Positions 48,301 through 56,252 of a stretch of DNA of 64,000 nt are shown one piece after another (the stretch's first letter is position 1; each line of letters begins with the position of its first letter). A model generated the notes under the pieces. The model made no database searches. It was not told where the DNA came from and was given only the letters and a program-made list of their open reading frames with translations. The DNA is taken from NCBI RefSeq assembly GCF_900637195.1, contig NZ_LR134356.1, positions 3,410,001 through 3,474,000 on the forward strand. The letters are read 5' to 3'. This stretch comes from Mycolicibacterium aurum (GTDB taxonomy: Bacteria; Actinomycetota; Actinomycetes; Mycobacteriales; Mycobacteriaceae). The position numbers were made by a program, and so were the translations under genes.

Positions 48301-49780
48301 CGCCGACGGATACCTGCACCGCATGGGCCTCACCGCAGATCGGTTCGTCGCCAACCCATTCGGCGCCGGATCCCGGATGTACCGCACCGGGGATCTGGTG
48401 AGGTGGCGCCGCAGGTCGCCGCATCCACCCACACTGGAGTATCTCGGCCGCACCGACGACCAGATCAAGCTGCGCGGCGTGCGGATCGAACCCGGGGAGA
48501 TCGAATCCGTGCTGACCCGACATTCCGCGGTCGCGTCGGCGCGGGTGGTCGTGCACGGCGACCGTCTGGTGGCCTATTACGTGCCCGCAGCCCCGTCCGA
48601 GGGCGACGCGCTGCGGCGACATGCCGCCACGTCCCTCCCGGGGCACATGGTGCCGTCGGTGTTCGTCGCCGTCGATGCGTTCCCGCTGACCCCGAGCGGC
48701 AAGCTCGACCGGCGCGCCCTGCCCGCACCGCACAGCACCGCGGTGTCCGGCCAGCCGCCGGCCGACGACCGACAACGGCGGCTGTGCCGGCTCTTCGGCT
48801 CGGTGCTCAACCTCGATGTCGACGACGTCCATGCGGATTTCTTTGCCCTCGGCGGACATTCACTGTTGCTGATCCGGCTTGCCACGGGACTCCGACGTGA
48901 GTTCGGTGTCGAGATCCCGATCGCCGATCTGATGGCCGCGCCCACGGTGGACGGCGTGTGCGCCCGCCTGGACCGGCGTGACGGCCCAGCCTCCCCCGAC
49001 GGTCTGGCGCCGTTGCTTGCGCTGCGCACGACAGGATCGCAGCCACCGCTGTTCTGCGTGCACCCGGCGAGCGGCTTGGGCTGGCAGTTCTCCGGTCTCA
49101 AACGTCACATCCCCGACGAGGTTCCGCTCTATGCGGTGCAATCGCCGCGATTCACCGGTGCCGCGCCGGCCGCCTCGATCGACGATCTCGCGATCCAGTA
49201 CGCCGACATCGTCGAAGACGCGGCACCGACCGGGCCGGTGCGCCTGCTCGGCTGGTCCTTCGGAGGCTCGGTCGCGATCCTGGTCGCCAGGGAGTTGAGG
49301 CGGCGGGGGCGCAACGTCACCTTCGTGGGGATGCTGGACACCCGGACCGACACTGTCGACGACGCCGACGGCGCGCATGTCGATGCCGAGGTGGTTCTCG
49401 GCGGATTGCTCCGCGAGATGGGGTTCCCCGTCGATCCCGGCACACGGATGACGGTGCCCGACGCGGTCGCGCTGGTTCGCGACAGCGACGACGCGATCGC
49501 CGTCCTGGACGACGCCCAGATCGCGGTCGTGATCGAGAATTACGTTGCCGCTGAACAACTCACCGCGAACGCCGAATACGGCCGCTACGACGGCGACGTC
49601 TGGTTCGTCGACGCCGAACACCTGGAAATGGACCTGCACGGTGTCGCGTCCGAGGGATGGCGTCAGCACATCGGCGGCGAGCTGCGTGTGGTCCGCGTCC
49701 CGTGTCGCCACTCCGAGCTGATGGACGCGGACACGCTCGAGACGATCGGACCACTGCTGGCCGATGAACTCGGCGACTAG
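27116..49780 (+). CDS. fxbB/fxbC: Six-module exochelin-type nonribosomal peptide synthetase (single 7,554-residue protein)
   Basis: Domain order, with carrier serines: A-T(S571)-E | C-A-T(S2057) | C-A-T(S3166)-E | C-A-T(S4673)-E | C-A-T(S6226) | C-A-T(S7249)-TE. The thioesterase nucleophile is S7381 in GWSFGGS, with His7532 in CRHSELM. The chain starts with A, not C, as for a formylated starter. Specificity residues read by eye against PheA give formyl-hydroxyornithine, beta-alanine, hydroxyornithine, threonine, hydroxyornithine and an unread sixth. Epimerisation domains follow modules 1, 3 and 4. This matches exochelin MS plus one extra module. M. smegmatis was described with two proteins, FxbB and FxbC; here one uninterrupted frame covers both. 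GTG 27116 has GGAAGAGG ~9 nt upstream. Confidence 0.92.
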   Translation: MTADSLDIAELLDQWNNHSTPDQTSTVPELFAAQCARTPAAVAVVDGARRLTYRELADRVSQLAHALARVDGTSEAVIAVGVARSAEMVVCVLASMVAGAAFVPLDPGWPAHRRKQVLADAGARAAFTAVADRSDWGVDTLVVDLDDWRFGDEPTEAPAVLVEPGQLAYVIFTSGSTGTPKGAMIRHDAIAERLMWQRDHILGFDDSDASLFKAPLSFDISVNEILLPLVCGGRVVVAAPDGEKDPEYLLNLIRTERVTFVYLVSSMLDTLLELDRLSAPADSSLRSLRHVWCGGEVLTPSLFTRFRSQLTTTLYHGYGPAEATIGVSHVIYRDTAERIATSIGRPNPHTQLYVLDEDLRPVPPGVGGELYAAGFLLGRGYVNASSLTASRFVANPFDDGSRMYRTGDLARWTPEGSLEFLGRTDNQVKIRGRRIELEEIESQLADHPAVRQAVVAVHRQGAADQLVGYVVASDGVTNDDALHAEVADWGRSRLPEYMVPTIFVAIDRVPLTANGKTDRRALPAPTTTPPTTTGRAPRTPREIVLARAFADALDLESVSVDGDFFSLGGDSIVAIRVVSRVRAAGYSLRPRDMFAHRTVEALAPLLVESEPAAEQAIGATGPVAATPILRWLDTVGDAADASTHNGFFQGMALVTPAGLTHDEVRSIVDAVVARHHVLWASSTSGTAELHIPEAPARVPLLTPRPGESVESMRDRLLALLDPATGTMMATGRLGADDEPGLLVVVAHHVVIDGVSLRILAEDFAAAHTRLADTGTALLPECRTPWRSWARQLTDATTRGAFDADREYWEQTCAVTEQPWGDRALDASTDTVASESTLTVELPAPVTETLLSVVPDRIHGHVNDAMVAALYLALREWLGDRGIGAGELLVEMEGHGREGHTVGDIDLSETVGWFTTLYPVALHDDDFEWRSALAGGGALGSAVRSVKDQLRAVPSHGISYGALRHLSGSADRLQAAPQVLFNYLGRFDTADRPWAFADTGAAVLEGRDPAMPLPRLLEINAEATDSGTAAVLRATFSWPSDAVAESDVARLAHRWTEVLAMIAESDDVRGHSPSDFPHVELGTADVADLEQRYPGLVDVLPLTATQQGIYFHSTFGRDRDPYVVQQIVDIRGPLDTERFQRATETVAARHRALSAAFTTLTDGTPVSVHAATVPPDFDVVDTRGLSGDGADTVVAQRAEWERRRRFDLAAPPLTRYTLVRRSDELHTMIQTVHHIVADGWSVPLVLDDLLTSYTGADFTGPAPRFADFVEWLADRDGATDRAAWAPVLRDIEAPTMIASADGTVGPRPRPGFGHRTTPLATRLQVAAAAEKAGVTVSTVLHTAFGLTVGRLTGRADVVFGTVVSGRGGNVAHIDTMVGLLVNTIPVRVRWAGDEPATTVAARLADVESTLLDHHHLPLIDAHRLAGFDELFDSLVVIENLGATAHSTDELQLGDIAVIEAPHYALTVMVSVRDTITVTVTNDRARVSDAFADAVTGAFAAALTAVSADPDIRCGRIRLAEHAAIDQVSDTTTVTRVIGAAIAAHRDDVALVTDTAVMTFADLESRAAALAHRLTESGVRRGDVVALAMSRSADMVAGLWAVVLTGAAYLPVDLSYPASRIGFMLAHARPRAVLADLDGQQVLGDAVPMGTVLIDTAVVPDRSVPFPPVTVEPLDAISVLYTSGSTGEPKAVVGTHGALANRLIWAVDDWPAPVRLAKSSLSFIDGTTELLAGLAAGARTVLAGDDTVRDGRRLAALVDEHEVRQLVAIPSLAAALADEFTAAVRGMHRWIVSGEALTPFHLAALRTACPEAEVVNSYGSSEVTGDVLAGRQDTEDVTLGRAVAGTGIRILDSSLADLPDGVIGEIYVSGVQLARGYLGRAGQTALRFVAAPDGQRMYRTGDRGATLPDGRVVFAGRGDDQLTINGYRIEPGEVEAVLAGQAGVVDAAVVAEGPVLAAVAVINAGNVTAEDLLAAVAGELPPHLVPTSLTIVDAIPLLPNGKRDSTALRALVTGRPGRPTEMVAPADDRQQLIVDVMAAVLGVDTLSADADFFAHGGDSISAIRVTSRLARAGLVVETEDIFHGRTAVGVGARASGTPGSPATTGQAGITRFGTVTLSEATLRRITDAEAVDDVWAMSPLQQGVYYQSTLDSAATATYLAQNTFDFDRRIDLEALQDAFTAMLHRHPQLRVGFRTVEHAENNPAPDATTLIQVVLTDPPSAITVVDLGDRSNGDPEVADRIRATIDADRTTPFDIGRPPLVRLTVLRLPGGRDRMLLTYHFLLFDGWSRELVLRELFALYGSNLAGRPGTGALQPRGDVVTRYLRWIDTAGTTDATAAWRERLAGLAEPTLASGVAPGHPAAAADTEPGRVVVHVPQRVTEQLLATAADLGITLNSMVTAAVALVTGYHAGTTDAVIGTTVAGRPGELVGIDETIGLFLNTVPVRVDLSPTVTAADAMRSNGDQRVAMMRHDHLGLGQIQRAAGDSGAALFDSLLVLQNFLDDDTFSDLESEHGIVGVDYHDTTHFPLTWVLTPGREMTVKLEHRVVGDARAHEMVAQLLTVLECVAREPDTALGGITLTAPDRATALEQRWSATSRQLEPVTIAELLARRAEADAGETALVFGAHRLTYREFDDRVSQLARYLIGHGAGPETFVALALPRSIDMVVALFAVLRAGAAYLPLELDLPIERLRTIIADARPALLLTTSGATELAACGRDQGATVIAVGDQATRDAITATSAAPLTADELGTVATGAGRLHHPAYLIYTSGSTGTPKGVLTGYAGLTNMYFNHREAIFEPTVARAEGRDRLHIAHTVSFSFDMSWEELFWLVEGHQVHVCDEELRRDAPALVEYCRTHRIDVINVTPTYAHHLLDAGLLDGHPPALVLLGGEAVSEHVWSVLRDHPDTAGYNLYGPTEYTINTLGGGTDDSATATVGAPIWNTRAYVLDAALRPVPDGAVGELYIAGTGLARGYHRRPGLTCTAMVADPFVAGGRMYRTGDLVRRRSGTDEPGLLDYLGRADDQVKIRGHRVELGEVEAVLSTVDGVARCAVVVRTGSGTPPAKSLAAYVIPATPPADDAEFVSSLHGHLAATLPAYMVPTRYGVVPELPLTINGKLDVAALPEPVAATKGPTRAPRSDHESILLDVVSAVLDIDGLGVDDDFFSLGGDSISSITVCARARKAGLHITPRDIFRRRTVAALAAVADTAASAPAPGDDTGTGPIALTPMLAETLHAQTPLTGFHQSMVLATPVGISETQLAELMAALLAAHPMLRARIDITEAGWVLWVPETSAAASVLTRIAGELTEDDLDTATAAAAARLSPEDGAMVHARWYDRPDAAGQLLLVIHHLVIDGVSWRILADDLARAWSDLAAGRQVEVEQVASSFRAWSDAITTTDRFGTEADYWNDVLATPDPDLGPRPLDAEVDIARTVRSHRLSLPAHISAALLSHVPAAFHGGVNDVLLTALGLALAKWRADRGRSQSSALLVNLEGHGREAELVPGHLDLSRTVGWFTSIYPVRVDPGPLHWEDVLAAGATLAAAAKSVKEQLRAVPHRGLGYGVLRHLSDPSPLQGAAPQILFNYLGRFTGGTGRDWQPVGRIGELRESVDPTNPAVALEINAVAEDGPDGTVLSATLAWPDGLLDSADIDDLAHLWRDALTALTRCEALNGHTPSDFPLVRLSQADVDAFARVGPVDDVLPLLPLQQGMFFHSAFGDGVDTYRVQQIAKLSGLIDTAALRRAVGAVVRRHQALRASFREVGDGSLAQVIWQDAEPEFDAVDISGMSADGARQRLDDIAREQLSRPFDLAEAPLVRYVLVSLSATEHSLIQTMHHIVADGWSYPVIFGDVVAHYNDTGSPAPITTLHDHVESVFGGDHDAARQAWADALDDVEPTLLYGAQSRGAGEHRSHVRRLSPGLTAGLTRVTRDQGITVSTALHGAWGLLLGRLLDRRRVVFGSTVSGRGGELPGLDSLVGLLINTIPVPMAWEAHTPIGTVFADLQDQQSALLDAQHLGLAELARLCGVRELFDTMVVVENFPATGTTAGDNALVFGGFTGTDSPHYPVSFVAYLDERLTVEIKYDHTVLSETEAGRYAERIEQVLITFVEQPDTAVGVVDLRTAAERRFGTGPTSRPGPDLTLAEAFAAAAHGDPAAVAVTAGSTSMTYAELDARSSAVAATLTSMGVGPESRVAVALPRSADLVVGLLGVVKAGGTYVPLDITSPAARTHHIVGDSAPVCVLTDSHDRVAGLGAPGLLISDATAANPAAHVPPAVLPDHAAYVIYTSGSTGLPKGVAVSHRNVAALFAGTAELFDFGADDTWTMFHSAAFDFSVWELWGALLHGGRLVVVDTADARDPERFLALLQTERVTVLNQTPSAFYPLIEADRRLRPELALRYVVFGGEALDPGRLSAWYERHGDGPGAPLMVNMYGITETCVHVSHRPLASQDAGGDARSVVGGPLPGLRIHLLDQQLQPVPAGVVGEMYVAGGQLAHGYVGKPELTATRFIANPFDSAGERLYRSGDTAMWTDAGELVYVGRSDDQVKVRGYRIELGEVESALAAVQGVTNAAAAVHVDESGRARLIGYLVGAETLHVATVRGALTETLPDYMVPTAFVTLDALPLTANGKLDRTKLPEPEQSVAETPSAAKDDDAATQIASLCAEILRVPVGVDDDFFTMGGDSIVAIQLVNRARRAGLQLTPQQVFVARTPSALAEVAVAHGATPAPATHDPGAEPGEVPPTPIVLRLSELGGRIDRFNQAELVLTPAGLQLEHLDAALAAVVHRHDALRLRLLRPVPTLWSLETTSERPVTVSRVDAAEFTDDDLAEAIATRSDSATDLLDPESGRMVAAVWFDRGAARQGRLLLIVHHLAIDAVSWRVLIDDLADACQQVQAGGRPTLAAVPTSYRSYARAVNENAQQAARLAEFEHWTGTLAPGGELDPHAASVGLTIGATRDHEIVLSAEDTVPLLTTVPAMATADVTETLVTALHQAVIRWRAARGGTADTALVLDLERHGRDRWGEQFDLSRTVGWFTAIAPVRLAGASATSPEDFVAALARVKETLRTVPDGGVGYGQLRYCNPRTAAALSRLPAPQLLFNYLGRWNSSGTEDWQSAPEDGCLRTAPDPDLGTPYLLEINAHCDDTADGPRLRAVFTYADGELTRQTVENLAGHWAAVLREMSGLAGSSPSSVAMLTPSDLPLVSLTQQQVDSVVTAVAADVETIWPLSPLQQGVYFQARYSPAAVYIVQNVFDVAEPIDVDALRVAYSAVMHRNPVLRSAFWADGVPEPVAAIVTDPVCEPEVIDLSEHPAATIAERLEEITSDDRQRTFDLSAAPLARFTVIRTGGTDRLIFSYHFLLLDGWSRERLLHELFTHYGAARAGHRANLPVPHADFTDYLRWLASRDTRTSADRWAAALSGIAAPTLLVPAAVGTEPTLAKRLDFTLSDEQTTALTQQARDCGVTLNALIGTALALVLGYETGSDDVIFGSTVAGRPTEIDGIDDVIGLFLNTVPTRVRLRPDRSLAETMRTVQSERLELMDHEYLGLGDIQRALTGSDAPAGGGPLFDSLYVLQNFLDDDTFTDMETEHAIVGHDSIDASHYPLTWVASPGQRLWVKLEYRPDVVERGYAARLLDRLRQVLLHMGSSDGAARIGDAPLASADELATLAALHTAADHPLPPATVTDLLAERAGRSPELTALVCGGDSIDYAELQSRVNRLAWMLRDRGVGSGCIVALAIPRSIDAVVALFAVLRAGAAYLPLELDYPDERLTVMLQDAVPVAVLTTTPVAGRIAGTCPNDVPFIVLDDAETTAKCAAARTEWDGLSAHADEPAYVIYTSGSTGKPKGVVTAHRGLTNMHLNHRESIFAPAIAKAGGRRLRIAHTVSFSFDMSWEELLWLIEGHEVHICDEDLRRDAEALVAYCHTHRVDVINVTPTYASVLFDQGLLELGGHPPVLVLLGGEAVSTTVWNRLRDSDTSYGYNLYGPTEYTINTLGGGTDDSATPTVGRPIWNTRAHILDGWLRPVPDGTPGELYIAGAGLAQGYLGRPGMTADRFVADPFGTQDSGFDSRMYRTGDVVIRRPDGNLDFLGRSDDQVKIRGYRVELGDIESALSAHPAVAQAAVIARPDPNIAGAHRLVGFVVPAEPDTSDLGERLRRHLKDVLPGYMVPSALGFLDRLPLTDNGKLDVRALPDVHTADAPDSGRPPESATERTVCGLFSDILGTRVTGVDADFFALGGHSLSSIKLINGIRDTLGATLSLRDVFDNPTVAQLAALVAGLSDSTQRPPLVAAPRPDPLPVSAAQERMLIVDRFGGTGLAYNYPLAFTVHGALDIQALTEALRDLADRHEVLRTVFDEHDGGFAQRVLPTGTEVPVHVVDCDAADLDGRIAAAVQHTFDLQSEIPLRVRVLRHGDTDHTVVLLLHHIATDEWSDAPLLRDLDSAYRARRDGGVATLTALPVQYADYTLWQRELLSGLEDTALTFWRTTLAEAPDELALPTDRVRPGAPSGSGGTLHHAIGSDTAAALRTLARDRQTSMLMVLHAATAALLHRLGAGTDIVVGTPVAGRDEAVLGDVIGLFVNTVVLRVDASGNPAFGELLSRVRGADLAAFAHADVPFERVVDALSPPRMPGRNPLFNVFIGYHRSDGEDPSMFGYPTRWCEPPIHSAMFDLGFTLIEDSDGLSVMAEYSADLFDESSVRILTERLAAVFDAAAADPTVRVGRVAITTGAERISSVTDRNATDHDVEDVPLGSLVSAQAARTPDGLAVVFEAESLTYVELDAWSDRLAASLAGRAAAPGAIVGVRLPRSVELVVATVAVAKTGAAFLPLDPDYPADRLRHMITDADPVTVIDDVAAIRAARSGVPPAPLPPVDTASWAYVLYTSGSTGTPKGVAVPHAGIVNRIAWLQHAYPLDGTDRMLVKTPISFDTSVWELFWPLAAGATLVIARPDGHRDPAYLAETIRRQQVTAVDFVPSMLDLFLDEPAAAGCTSLTRVTVGGEALGAEVAHDFARTYPGVPLHNLYGPTEASVDVLGWTADGDTVSLGTPGWNVAAYVLDEYLQPVPDNTPGELYLAGVQLADGYLHRMGLTADRFVANPFGAGSRMYRTGDLVRWRRRSPHPPTLEYLGRTDDQIKLRGVRIEPGEIESVLTRHSAVASARVVVHGDRLVAYYVPAAPSEGDALRRHAATSLPGHMVPSVFVAVDAFPLTPSGKLDRRALPAPHSTAVSGQPPADDRQRRLCRLFGSVLNLDVDDVHADFFALGGHSLLLIRLATGLRREFGVEIPIADLMAAPTVDGVCARLDRRDGPASPDGLAPLLALRTTGSQPPLFCVHPASGLGWQFSGLKRHIPDEVPLYAVQSPRFTGAAPAASIDDLAIQYADIVEDAAPTGPVRLLGWSFGGSVAILVARELRRRGRNVTFVGMLDTRTDTVDDADGAHVDAEVVLGGLLREMGFPVDPGTRMTVPDAVALVRDSDDAIAVLDDAQIAVVIENYVAAEQLTANAEYGRYDGDVWFVDAEHLEMDLHGVASEGWRQHIGGELRVVRVPCRHSELMDADTLETIGPLLADELGD
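30397..33498 (+). other. NRPS module 2 (C-A-T): predicted beta-alanine
   Basis: C domain with HHIVADGWS (~1232). In the A domain the usual Asp235 is replaced: [11 protein letters not shown] gives I at 235 and D at 236. Further pocket residues read T, A, I, S, S, G, D. This resembles the beta-alanine code VDxVISxGDK as I recall it; shifting the Asp by one fits a beta-amino acid. Carrier HGGDS, S2057. No epimerisation domain follows, as expected for an achiral residue. Confidence 0.78.
33499..38175 (+). other. NRPS module 3 (C-A-T-E): predicted D-N5-hydroxyornithine
   Basis: Pocket residues read D-M-E-N-L-G-L-I-N-(K), identical to the hydroxyornithine code I know. [12 protein letters not shown] and [11 protein letters not shown] supply most of it. 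The C domain motif is YHFLLFDGW, where Phe2279 stands at the second His of HHxxxDG. Carrier S3166. E domain with [10 protein letters not shown] (~3343) and NLEGHGRE. Confidence 0.82.
38176..42741 (+). other. NRPS module 4 (C-A-T-E): predicted D-allo-threonine from L-threonine
   Basis: Pocket residues read D-F-W-N-V-G-M-V-H-(K), essentially the threonine code DFWNIGMVHK ([31 protein letters not shown]). C domain [10 protein letters not shown] is normal. Carrier S4673. The E domain has [10 protein letters not shown] (~4859) and LERHGRD, small departures from HHxxxDGxSW and EGHGRE. Epimerising L-Thr at C-alpha gives D-allo-Thr. Confidence 0.82.
42742..45951 (+). other. NRPS module 5 (C-A-T): predicted L-N5-hydroxyornithine
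   Basis: Pocket residues again read D-M-E-N-L-G-L-I-N-(K). C and A domains are close copies of those in module 3, including Phe5345 in YHFLLLDGW at the second His position. Carrier motif changes to GGHS (S6226), and no E domain follows, so the residue should stay L. Confidence 0.82.
45952..49780 (+). other. NRPS module 6 (C-A-T-TE): specificity not assigned; chain release
   Basis: C domain has an intact catalytic His ([10 protein letters not shown]). A-domain motifs are complete ([27 protein letters not shown]). Pocket residues read about D-T-W-F-T-G-L-V-D-(K), which I cannot match to a known substrate. Carrier S7249 in GGHSLLL. The type I thioesterase ([29 protein letters not shown]) would release the product by hydrolysis or cyclisation. 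Confidence 0.7.
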
Positions 49781-49782
49781 AG

Positions 49783-49823
49783 ACACCGATGCCCCGCCGG
49801 GTGAACCGGCGGGGCATCGGTGT
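49783..49823. terminator. Bidirectional hairpin terminator between NRPS and binding-protein genes
   Basis: ACACCGATGCCCCGCCGG and its exact complement form an 18-bp perfect stem with the 5-nt loop GTGAA. It begins 3 bp after the NRPS stop and ends 9 bp before the stop of the convergent gene. No U-tract follows, as is common in mycobacterial terminators. Confidence 0.8.
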
Positions 49824-49832
49824 AGCGGCGTG

Positions 49833-50813
49833 TCAGGCGTTCGACAGGTCGGCGACCGGCCGACCGTTGAGCGCGTTGGCGAGCTGCGGGGTGAGCACAT
49901 CCAGCGCGTACATCAGTGCATCCGGACCGCTGTAGGTGAGCGCGCCACTGAGGTTGGACTCGAACGTGGTGTAGAGCGTGCGGTCCTCGCCCACCACACC
50001 CAACCTGGCGAACGCAGGCGAAGCGAGCATCTGGTCCTTGGTGGCGCCGTTGACGAAGAGCACGTCGCGGTCCAGCAGGTCGAGCTTCTCCTCGCTGACG
50101 TCGCCGTCGACGTCCTGGGTCTTGAAGCCAAGAGCGGTGAAAAGCGAACGGCGGGGATCATTTTCCGGGAGCAGATAGTGGCCGCCGCTCTCCGGTCCGA
50201 AATCCACGACGAGCGTCTTGCCCTCGAACTCGGGGTTCGCCGTGCGCGCCGCGTCGATCTTTCCCTGCACGGTGGCGACGAGTTCCTTGGCCTCATCCTC
50301 CTTGCCCAGTGCCTTGCCCGTGGTGATCAACTGAACATCCCAGGGGGTTTCCTCGTCGGGATAGTCACCGGACTGGATGACGGTGGGAGCGATCTGCGAC
50401 AACCTGTCGTATGTCTGCTCGTCGACGGACTCATAGATCGCGAAGATCAGGTCCGGCTTCTGAGCGGCGATCGCCTCGAAGTCGATTTCGTCGGCGCCCC
50501 ACGTGGTCACCCCTTTACCGTCCGTGGCGGCCTTGACCCAGGGGTAATTGTTGTACTCCTCGAAGAACTCTCGTGTGCTGACCGGCACGACGCCGAACGG
50601 CAGGACGAAGTCCTGGTCGGTCCACCCCACGGTCACCACCCGGCTCGGGTTGGCGGGAACCTGGGTCTCGCCGAACTTGTGGGCAATCGTCACGGTCTCG
50701 ACCTGTGGGCTCTTCTCCTGCTCAGAACCGCAGGCGGCCAGCACGCCGACCACCAGAAGCACGGTCGCGACGACTGCGGCGCCTCGACGCCACCCCCATT
50801 GATGCAGCTTCAC
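49833..50813 (-). CDS. Siderophore-binding lipoprotein of the FepB/FhuD type
   Basis: 326 residues. Lipoprotein signal: KLHQWGWRRG, a hydrophobic stretch, then lipobox VLAAC (Cys28 from this start). The mature protein is a class III periplasmic-binding fold: VPANPSRVVTVGWTDQDFVLPFG, FEAIAAQKPDLIFA and YDRLSQIAPTV are typical. It would capture ferric exochelin on the outer face of the membrane for the Fxu permeases. I chose GTG 50813 because GAAGGGA lies ~9 nt upstream and the signal peptide begins there; ATG 50840 would add 9 residues. An IdeR box lies 40 bp upstream. Convergent with the NRPS gene. Confidence 0.87.
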   Translation of the reverse strand: MKLHQWGWRRGAAVVATVLLVVGVLAACGSEQEKSPQVETVTIAHKFGETQVPANPSRVVTVGWTDQDFVLPFGVVPVSTREFFEEYNNYPWVKAATDGKGVTTWGADEIDFEAIAAQKPDLIFAIYESVDEQTYDRLSQIAPTVIQSGDYPDEETPWDVQLITTGKALGKEDEAKELVATVQGKIDAARTANPEFEGKTLVVDFGPESGGHYLLPENDPRRSLFTALGFKTQDVDGDVSEEKLDLLDRDVLFVNGATKDQMLASPAFARLGVVGEDRTLYTTFESNLSGALTYSGPDALMYALDVLTPQLANALNGRPVADLSNA

Positions 50814-50853
50814 GCGCACAATCCCTTCGCTAAGCGTCATTGCTCACGGAATA

Positions 50854-50872
50854 TTAGCTTAGGCTCGCTTCA
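50854..50872. promoter_or_regulatory. IdeR iron box for the siderophore-binding protein
   Basis: TTAGCTTAGGCTCGCTTCA matches TTAGGTTAGGCTAACCTAA at 14 of 19 positions. It precedes the minus-strand lipoprotein gene. Confidence 0.7.
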
Positions 50873-50995
50873 CCTGCGGCACCCCGCCAGGTAATTTTCT
50901 CTACAGTCAATTCACAGCAAGCTGACAGAAGTGATTGGAGCGCAAGGATTTTGGCTTCGCGCCGGGCCCGACGGAGGCCTTGCGTCGGACCGAAT

Positions 50996-51014
50996 ATAAG
51001 TTAGCCTTCGCTAA
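50996..51014. promoter_or_regulatory. IdeR iron box for the panD-monooxygenase operon
   Basis: ATAAGTTAGCCTTCGCTAA matches the reverse-complement consensus at 14 of 19 positions. It lies 71 bp upstream of the decarboxylase start. The 244-bp gap thus holds one box for each divergent gene. Confidence 0.7.
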
Positions 51015-51085
51015 GCGACATCAGTGATGCCGTCATGTCGGTGAGCACGACACCATGCCGGGCGGCAGCGAGGCAGGGAGGCCGG

Positions 51086-51493
51086 ATGCAGCGAACATTG
51101 CTTGGAGGCAAGATCCACCGGGCCACGGTGACACAGGCCGATCTGCACTACGTGGGATCGATCACGATCGACGCAGAATTGATGGGCTCAGCCGGGATCA
51201 TCGAGGGTGAGCAGGTACACGTCGTGGACATCACCACCGGCGCACGGTTGGTGACGTACGCGATCACCGGCGCCCCCGGCAGTGGGGTGATAGGCATTAA
51301 TGGCGCTGCAGCACACCTGGTTTCGCCCGGGAACCTGGTGATCATCATGTCGTTCCTCCACGTCGACGATTCCGAGACAGAGCAGCATCGCCCCAGGGTG
51401 GTCCACGTCGATTCCGACAACCGGATCGTCGCGCTCGGATCCGATCCGTCCCAGCCGGTGCCCGGGGCGGTCAACCAGATGGCAGGAGCCTGA
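51086..51493 (+). CDS. panD: Aspartate 1-decarboxylase, dedicated beta-alanine supplier
   Basis: 135 residues, the usual PanD length (~139). [20 protein letters not shown] and [13 protein letters not shown] hold the conserved His and Tyr and the Gly-Ser pair at which the proenzyme cleaves itself to make the pyruvoyl cofactor. The product, beta-alanine, is the predicted module 2 substrate. Position in the siderophore locus, an IdeR box upstream, and a 1-nt overlap (TGATG) with the monooxygenase gene argue for a siderophore-specific paralogue and not the pantothenate enzyme, which would normally sit with panC. ATG 51086 follows AGGGAGG; an in-frame GTG/ATG at 51035 would add 17 non-conserved residues. 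Confidence 0.88.
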   Translation: MQRTLLGGKIHRATVTQADLHYVGSITIDAELMGSAGIIEGEQVHVVDITTGARLVTYAITGAPGSGVIGINGAAAHLVSPGNLVIIMSFLHVDDSETEQHRPRVVHVDSDNRIVALGSDPSQPVPGAVNQMAGA

Positions 51494-52788
51494 TGACAAC
51501 CACCGACACCGCGAGCACCAACGGGCACCATGCGGTGCTCGATCTCGTCGGCGTCGGGTTCGGCCCGTCCAATCTGGCGCTTGCCATCGCGATCCGCGAA
51601 CACAACGACGGCGCCGCCAGAGGGCTGACAGCCGAGTTCGTGGAACTCAAGTCCGAGTTCGGCTGGCACACCGGAATGCTGCTTCCCGGCACCACAATGC
51701 AAATATCCTTTCTCAAAGACCTGGTTACGCAGCGGAATCCGAGAAGCGAATTCACGTTCCTGAACTACCTGACCGAGCGTGAACGGCTCACCGAGTTCAT
51801 CAATTACAAAACGTTCTTCCCGACGCGCCTGGAGTTCCACGATTATCTCGCCTGGGCCGCCGACAAGGTCGACGCCTCCGTGCGTTACGGCTCGCGGGTC
51901 ACCTCGATCCGCGACGTCGACGGTGTCTTCGAGGTCGAGTTCACCGGCACCCACTCGGGTGTGTTGCGGGCCCACAACGTGGTCATCGCCGGCGGCCTGG
52001 CACCTCAACTACCACCCGGTGTCACCCGATCGTCACGTCAGATCCACAATCACACCTTCCTGCACGACCTCGAACGGCTACCCACCCGGCGGCACAACCG
52101 GTTCGCCGTCGTGGGCGCCGGACAGAGCGCGGCAGAGGTGTGTGCCTACCTGCACGACCTGCCCGACGTGGAGGTCCACGGTGTGTTCGCGAAGTACGGA
52201 TACAGTCCGGCAGACGACAGTCCGTTCGCCAACCGGGTGTTCGATCCCGACGCCGTCGACGACTTCTACTCCGCGGCACCGGGTGTGCGCCGGCAGCTGA
52301 TCAACTACCACCGGAGCACCAACTACTCGGCGGTCGATCTTCCGCTGATCGAAGATCTCTACGCCCGGGAGTACGCCGAACGGGTGGCGGACAGACGGCG
52401 CCTGTTCATGCGGGGCGCATCGAGCATCAGCGCCACCGAAGAACACGACGACGGCGTCCGGGTGGACATCCTGCACCACCCCACCGGCGAGGTGGACCGA
52501 ATCGAGTGCGACGCGGTGATCTACGCGACGGGGTTCGCGCCTGCCTCGTTGCGGGGAATCCTGGGCGAGCTGTACCCGGATCTCGTCCAGGACGACGGCC
52601 GTCCCGTGGTGTCGCGGGATTACCGGCTCTCCACGAAGACACCGACGGCCGGATCGCTGTACATCCAGGGCAACACCGAGCACAGCCATGGACTCACCTC
52701 GTCGCTGCTGTCGAACATCGCCGTGCGCAGCGGTGAGATCCTCGAGTCCATCGCCGCGGCCAGGCTGGCCCCGGCGACTGTGCGGTGA
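51493..52788 (+). CDS. L-ornithine N5-monooxygenase (SidA/PvdA family)
   Basis: 431 residues, a class B flavin monooxygenase. The FAD motif is VGVGFGPSNLALAIA, the substrate-side region includes GWHTGMLLPGTTMQISFLKDL (in parts: TTMQISFLKDLVT), the NADPH motif is VVGAGQSAAEV, and VIYATGFAP lies near the end. The family hydroxylates ornithine or lysine; hydroxyornithine in three of the NRPS pockets (one formylated) favours ornithine. The product feeds modules 3 and 5 directly and module 1 after FxbA. Overlaps the panD stop by 1 nt, so iron regulation is shared. Confidence 0.9.
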   Translation: MTTTDTASTNGHHAVLDLVGVGFGPSNLALAIAIREHNDGAARGLTAEFVELKSEFGWHTGMLLPGTTMQISFLKDLVTQRNPRSEFTFLNYLTERERLTEFINYKTFFPTRLEFHDYLAWAADKVDASVRYGSRVTSIRDVDGVFEVEFTGTHSGVLRAHNVVIAGGLAPQLPPGVTRSSRQIHNHTFLHDLERLPTRRHNRFAVVGAGQSAAEVCAYLHDLPDVEVHGVFAKYGYSPADDSPFANRVFDPDAVDDFYSAAPGVRRQLINYHRSTNYSAVDLPLIEDLYAREYAERVADRRRLFMRGASSISATEEHDDGVRVDILHHPTGEVDRIECDAVIYATGFAPASLRGILGELYPDLVQDDGRPVVSRDYRLSTKTPTAGSLYIQGNTEHSHGLTSSLLSNIAVRSGEILESIAAARLAPATVR

Positions 52789-52795
52789 GAGAGCG

Positions 52796-53632
52796 CTACT
52801 CGTAGCTGATGTCGCCCAGCCTGAACTGCCGTGTGGCGAAATCGATCTGAGCCGCCGGATTCGCCAGCGCCGTCGTCAACCCGGCACCGAACGGTCCCTG
52901 GCTGTCGAACAGGGTGGCGGTACCGACCGCCAGTCCGTCTGCGGCATGGTGAGAGTCGGCCTGGATGCCGATCCAGTCATCCGCGGGAAGACGCGACAGC
53001 GCCAGCGTCATATCCCCGTTGATGTACCCGACGCCGTCGGTGCCGAGGTTCGTCACCAGGCTGGTCGCCTCGGCCACCGTCGCCGCGCAGACGAAAGGCG
53101 AGTTGGGCTCACCGGCGACAACCCTGATCCCATCGTTGAAGAACCGCTTGCGGGAGGCGTTCTGATGCTCCGCGGGTGAGCGCGTCCAGCCGACGTCGTC
53201 ACTGCCCACGAACGGCGCGATGGTCGCGTCCGGCTGCGGAGTCGCCGGAAAGGTCTGCGGCGAATGCCACAGCGTGCCTGGCGGGGGCGCCGACGGCCGG
53301 TACTGGACCAGCGTGGCTCGTGCCACCACGCGGTCGCCCTGCACGACGTCACACTCGGCGCTTCGGACCCTGCGCCCATCTCTGACCACCGTGACGTCGA
53401 GTGTGGTGAGCGCGTTGCGGGCGGCCCGGAACAGGTCGACGGTGAGCCGGGCGGGCCGGAATTCGGGGGAACCGCACTGCTTTTCCAGTTCGCGGGCCAC
53501 GAGGCCGACGATCGCCGGCCCATTGAGGTGATCATCACCCCAGTGACTCTGGGCGAACCGGGTCGGCATGAAACCGTGGCCGGCTCGGGTGAAGTGCGCC
53601 GGATGGTCGACGTCCTCGATGGTGTGCTGCAC
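52796..53632 (-). CDS. Acyl-CoA thioesterase-like double hot-dog protein
   Basis: 278 residues. HWGDDHLNGPAIVGLVARELEK and RPARLTVDLFRAARNALTTL fit the N-terminal hot dog of the mycobacterial thioesterase family, and GYINGDMTLALSRLPADDWIGI fits the C-terminal one. Natural substrate unknown. The start is uncertain: GTG 53632 follows a TCTACT -10 by 7 nt; GTG 53686 is also in frame. Confidence 0.7.
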   Translation of the reverse strand: MQHTIEDVDHPAHFTRAGHGFMPTRFAQSHWGDDHLNGPAIVGLVARELEKQCGSPEFRPARLTVDLFRAARNALTTLDVTVVRDGRRVRSAECDVVQGDRVVARATLVQYRPSAPPPGTLWHSPQTFPATPQPDATIAPFVGSDDVGWTRSPAEHQNASRKRFFNDGIRVVAGEPNSPFVCAATVAEATSLVTNLGTDGVGYINGDMTLALSRLPADDWIGIQADSHHAADGLAVGTATLFDSQGPFGAGLTTALANPAAQIDFATRQFRLGDISYE

Positions 53633-53688
53633 GCCTTTCAGTAGACCCCGCGCCCACCCGCCGCGCGCAGCGGGGTACCGCCGCACCG

Positions 53689-54204
53689 TCAGGCGTCGGC
53701 CGATTCCTCTTTGACCGCGCGCTCGCCCGAGTCCTCCCGGCTGGGTCGGCGGCCGCGCATGATGAACGCGGCCAGTGCGAGCACCAACACCACCGCACCG
53801 AGCACCGCGATCTCGACTACGGCGCGCGCAAAGTTCGGACCTTTGTCGAGCAAGGTCGCGGCCTCGACCGACAGCACGACGATCTCCTTGATGCCTGCCA
53901 GCATGCCGACGATGAGAAACGGTTCGACGACGATCTCATGGGACCGCAGCGACGTGCGCACCGCATACAGCAGCTCGACGAAGATGAAGATCAGCAGTAA
54001 GCCGTCGAGGATCTCCAGCATGATCGTGTTCACGGGAGTATCACGCAGGCGCAGCATCGTATTGAACTGGCTGACCAGCAGCGCCGCCGAACCAGCCACC
54101 AGCATGACGGCTATGGCCCAGTAGATCGCATCTTCGAGCACACTCAGAATGCGGTCGGCCAGCCGCTGACGCTCCTCGCCCTCATCCTCCGACTGTCGAG
54201 CCAT
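53689..54204 (-). CDS. PsiE-like small integral membrane protein
   Basis: 171 residues with four predicted membrane helices: IYWAIAVMLVAGSAALLV, IMLEILDGLLLIFIFVELL, PFLIVGMLAGIKEIVVLS and VVEIAVLGAVVLVLALAAFI. The charged tails and the FVELLYAVRTSL segment resemble PsiE-family phosphate-starvation proteins. Function unknown. ATG 54204; a 13-bp gap separates it from the TspO gene upstream, so the two probably form an operon. Confidence 0.7.
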   Translation of the reverse strand: MARQSEDEGEERQRLADRILSVLEDAIYWAIAVMLVAGSAALLVSQFNTMLRLRDTPVNTIMLEILDGLLLIFIFVELLYAVRTSLRSHEIVVEPFLIVGMLAGIKEIVVLSVEAATLLDKGPNFARAVVEIAVLGAVVLVLALAAFIMRGRRPSREDSGERAVKEESADA

Positions 54205-54217
54205 CCGCCGGTACCCG

Positions 54218-54700
54218 TCAGCGATTCAGTTGCCAGATGCGGGTGGACAGCACCGTCGCGAACGCGCACCACAGCGGGTACGCCGCCAGCGCAGCACCCG
54301 CAGGAGCATTGACCGATGCCGCGCGGCGCGCCAGGTCGGCGCTGCTGACCGTGAGCACGCCGGAGAGCACCGCGGCGGGGCCCAGCTTGCGCCGGTTGAA
54401 GAACACCCAACTCCATCCGGCGTTGAGCACCAGGTTGACGGCAAGGGCGCGGGTGTAGGCACGCGCCCGCTCGGTATCCCCGCGGTCGTTCAGTGTGTCC
54501 AACGTCGACGCCGAGACCGCCGAGATGTCGGAGTAGAGGATGTTCCACGCGATCGGGAAGGCCAGGCTCGGCGGCTGGAAACCGGGCTTCTTGAGGCGCC
54601 GGTACCACGTCGACTCAACCGACGTCCGGGTCGCCAGCGCACCGAGCGCGGCGGCGGTGAACGATCCGCCTGCTGTCTTGGCAAGAGTGGAGGGACGCAT
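54218..54700 (-). CDS. TspO/MBR-family membrane protein
   Basis: 160 residues, five helices. YRRLKKPGFQPPSLAFPIAW is the diagnostic TspO segment (K-P-x-F-x-P-P), followed by WNILYSDISAVS and NAGWSWVFFNRRKLGPA. TspO proteins bind tetrapyrroles and cholesterol-like ligands and affect stress responses. ATG 54700 has GGAAAGGA 5 nt upstream. Confidence 0.8.
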   Translation of the reverse strand: MRPSTLAKTAGGSFTAAALGALATRTSVESTWYRRLKKPGFQPPSLAFPIAWNILYSDISAVSASTLDTLNDRGDTERARAYTRALAVNLVLNAGWSWVFFNRRKLGPAAVLSGVLTVSSADLARRAASVNAPAGAALAAYPLWCAFATVLSTRIWQLNR

Positions 54701-54766
54701 CTGATTCCTTTCCGACGACCTGTAGGTCAGCATCCAGCGCTGTACCCGGATCCCGTCAGGCAAATC

Positions 54767-56188
54767 TCACGGTGCCTGCGGCGCCGCGGCCACGCGGCGT
54801 GCGGTGAGCCGACGGTACCCGCCGTAGAGTGCAGCGGCGGCCAATCCGTTGACGAAGTACGCGATGTCGGCTCCGTGCCATGCCAGCGCGACAGGACCCT
54901 GGATGAGCGACGTGTTCATGAAGGGAATCGCCACCAGGTAGGCGACCACGAACACCACGAGTGCGGCCATGCCGTCGCGCCGGCCGGTTGTCTCGCGCGC
55001 GGGGTCCACACTGCGCCTGCCGGCGGCCCGCACCCGCCAGTCGATGACCACCACGGCCACGAAGGCCGGGATCCAATAGCTCACCAGCAGCAGGACGTCG
55101 GTGAACCGGGTCGCAGTGTCGGCCGCGTGCAGCCACAGGATCAGCACGAACGCCAGCACCGTCACGATGACAGCCGAGACCGGCCTGCGCACCCGCACCC
55201 CGATGGTCTGCAGGGCCAGCGAGCCGCTGTAGTCGTTCATCACGCCGGAGCCGATGGAGGCGATCGCGATCACCAGCAGTGCGAGCGCGCCCAGCACGCC
55301 TCCGCCCATCACCGAGCGGACACCCTCGACGGTGTGCTCGCCGACAACGCTCGCGGCGGCGATCCCCACGCCCTGGACGAAGACGTAGCCCGCCGCCAGG
55401 CCCGCGGCGGTGAAGCCGAACACCCGGACCGGCGACACCGAGGACGGTAGGTAGCGGCTGAAGTCGGCGGCGTAGGTGGCCCACGAGATCGCCAGGCTGA
55501 ACGCGATCGTCACCTCCAGCACGAACGCGCCCACGAGGTCGGCGCCCGACACCGCGGCGGGAACCACGATCTCGTGACCGCCGACCAGCTTGACGGTGAA
55601 CGCCACGAACGTCACGAACAGCACCACCGTCAGCACCGCTTGCAGCCGGTGGATCAGCTCATAGCCGAAGAACCCGACGACGCCCTGCACGCCCAACACG
55701 ATCAGCACCGCGGACCAGAACGGGATCCCCAGCAGCGCCGACAACGCCTCACCGCCGAACAACCCCACCAGCGCGTCCCATGCGATCGACGAAAACCATT
55801 GCAGCGCTGCAGGAACCACGACTGTGCCACCGAACGCCATCCTCGCGTTCGGCAGCTGCCCAGCACCCGTGCGCGGCCCCCAGGTCGACAGATAACCCAC
55901 CACCAGCGAGCCGAGCACGGTGCCGATGACCATCGCCAGCAGGCCGAGCCAGAATCCGAGTCCCAGCACGATCGCCAACGTGCCCGTGAAGACGCCCGTC
56001 ATGTTCACCTGCGGCGCGAACCACACGGTGAACAGCCGCGAGGGAGCGCCGTAGCGATGTTCCTCGGCGATGGGCGCGATGCCGTGCGTCTCGACCGACA
56101 GGTCACCCGCGCCCGCGGGCCGGCGTCCACTGAACACGTCACCGGTCAGCGCGCTGGTTCCGGACTCGGCCGAGGTTCCTTGCGACAT
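54767..56188 (-). CDS. NCS1-family nucleobase/cytosine permease
   Basis: 473 residues with about twelve membrane helices. It opens with a polar tail then VWFAPQVNMTGVFTGTLAIV, the NCS1 first-helix pattern. WGPRTGAGQLPNARMAFGG and ATYAADFSRYLP are conserved in CodB/PucI-like carriers. Substrate (cytosine, purine, allantoin or thiamine precursor) is not resolved. Divergent from a DmpA-type peptidase gene across 64 bp. Confidence 0.8.
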   Translation of the reverse strand: MSQGTSAESGTSALTGDVFSGRRPAGAGDLSVETHGIAPIAEEHRYGAPSRLFTVWFAPQVNMTGVFTGTLAIVLGLGFWLGLLAMVIGTVLGSLVVGYLSTWGPRTGAGQLPNARMAFGGTVVVPAALQWFSSIAWDALVGLFGGEALSALLGIPFWSAVLIVLGVQGVVGFFGYELIHRLQAVLTVVLFVTFVAFTVKLVGGHEIVVPAAVSGADLVGAFVLEVTIAFSLAISWATYAADFSRYLPSSVSPVRVFGFTAAGLAAGYVFVQGVGIAAASVVGEHTVEGVRSVMGGGVLGALALLVIAIASIGSGVMNDYSGSLALQTIGVRVRRPVSAVIVTVLAFVLILWLHAADTATRFTDVLLLVSYWIPAFVAVVVIDWRVRAAGRRSVDPARETTGRRDGMAALVVFVVAYLVAIPFMNTSLIQGPVALAWHGADIAYFVNGLAAAALYGGYRRLTARRVAAAPQAP

Positions 56189-56252
56189 GGCCTTATTCGA
56201 CCACGTCGGCTCTGGCTCGACCGCGGCGCCCCGGATGACGATGATTCATCAC

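Noticed and set aside
50815..50836. Second IdeR-like site near the binding-protein start, sharing CTTCGCTAAGCG with the panD-side box
   Set aside because: Only about 7 of 19 consensus positions match; the shared 12-mer is interesting but too weak to call a box.
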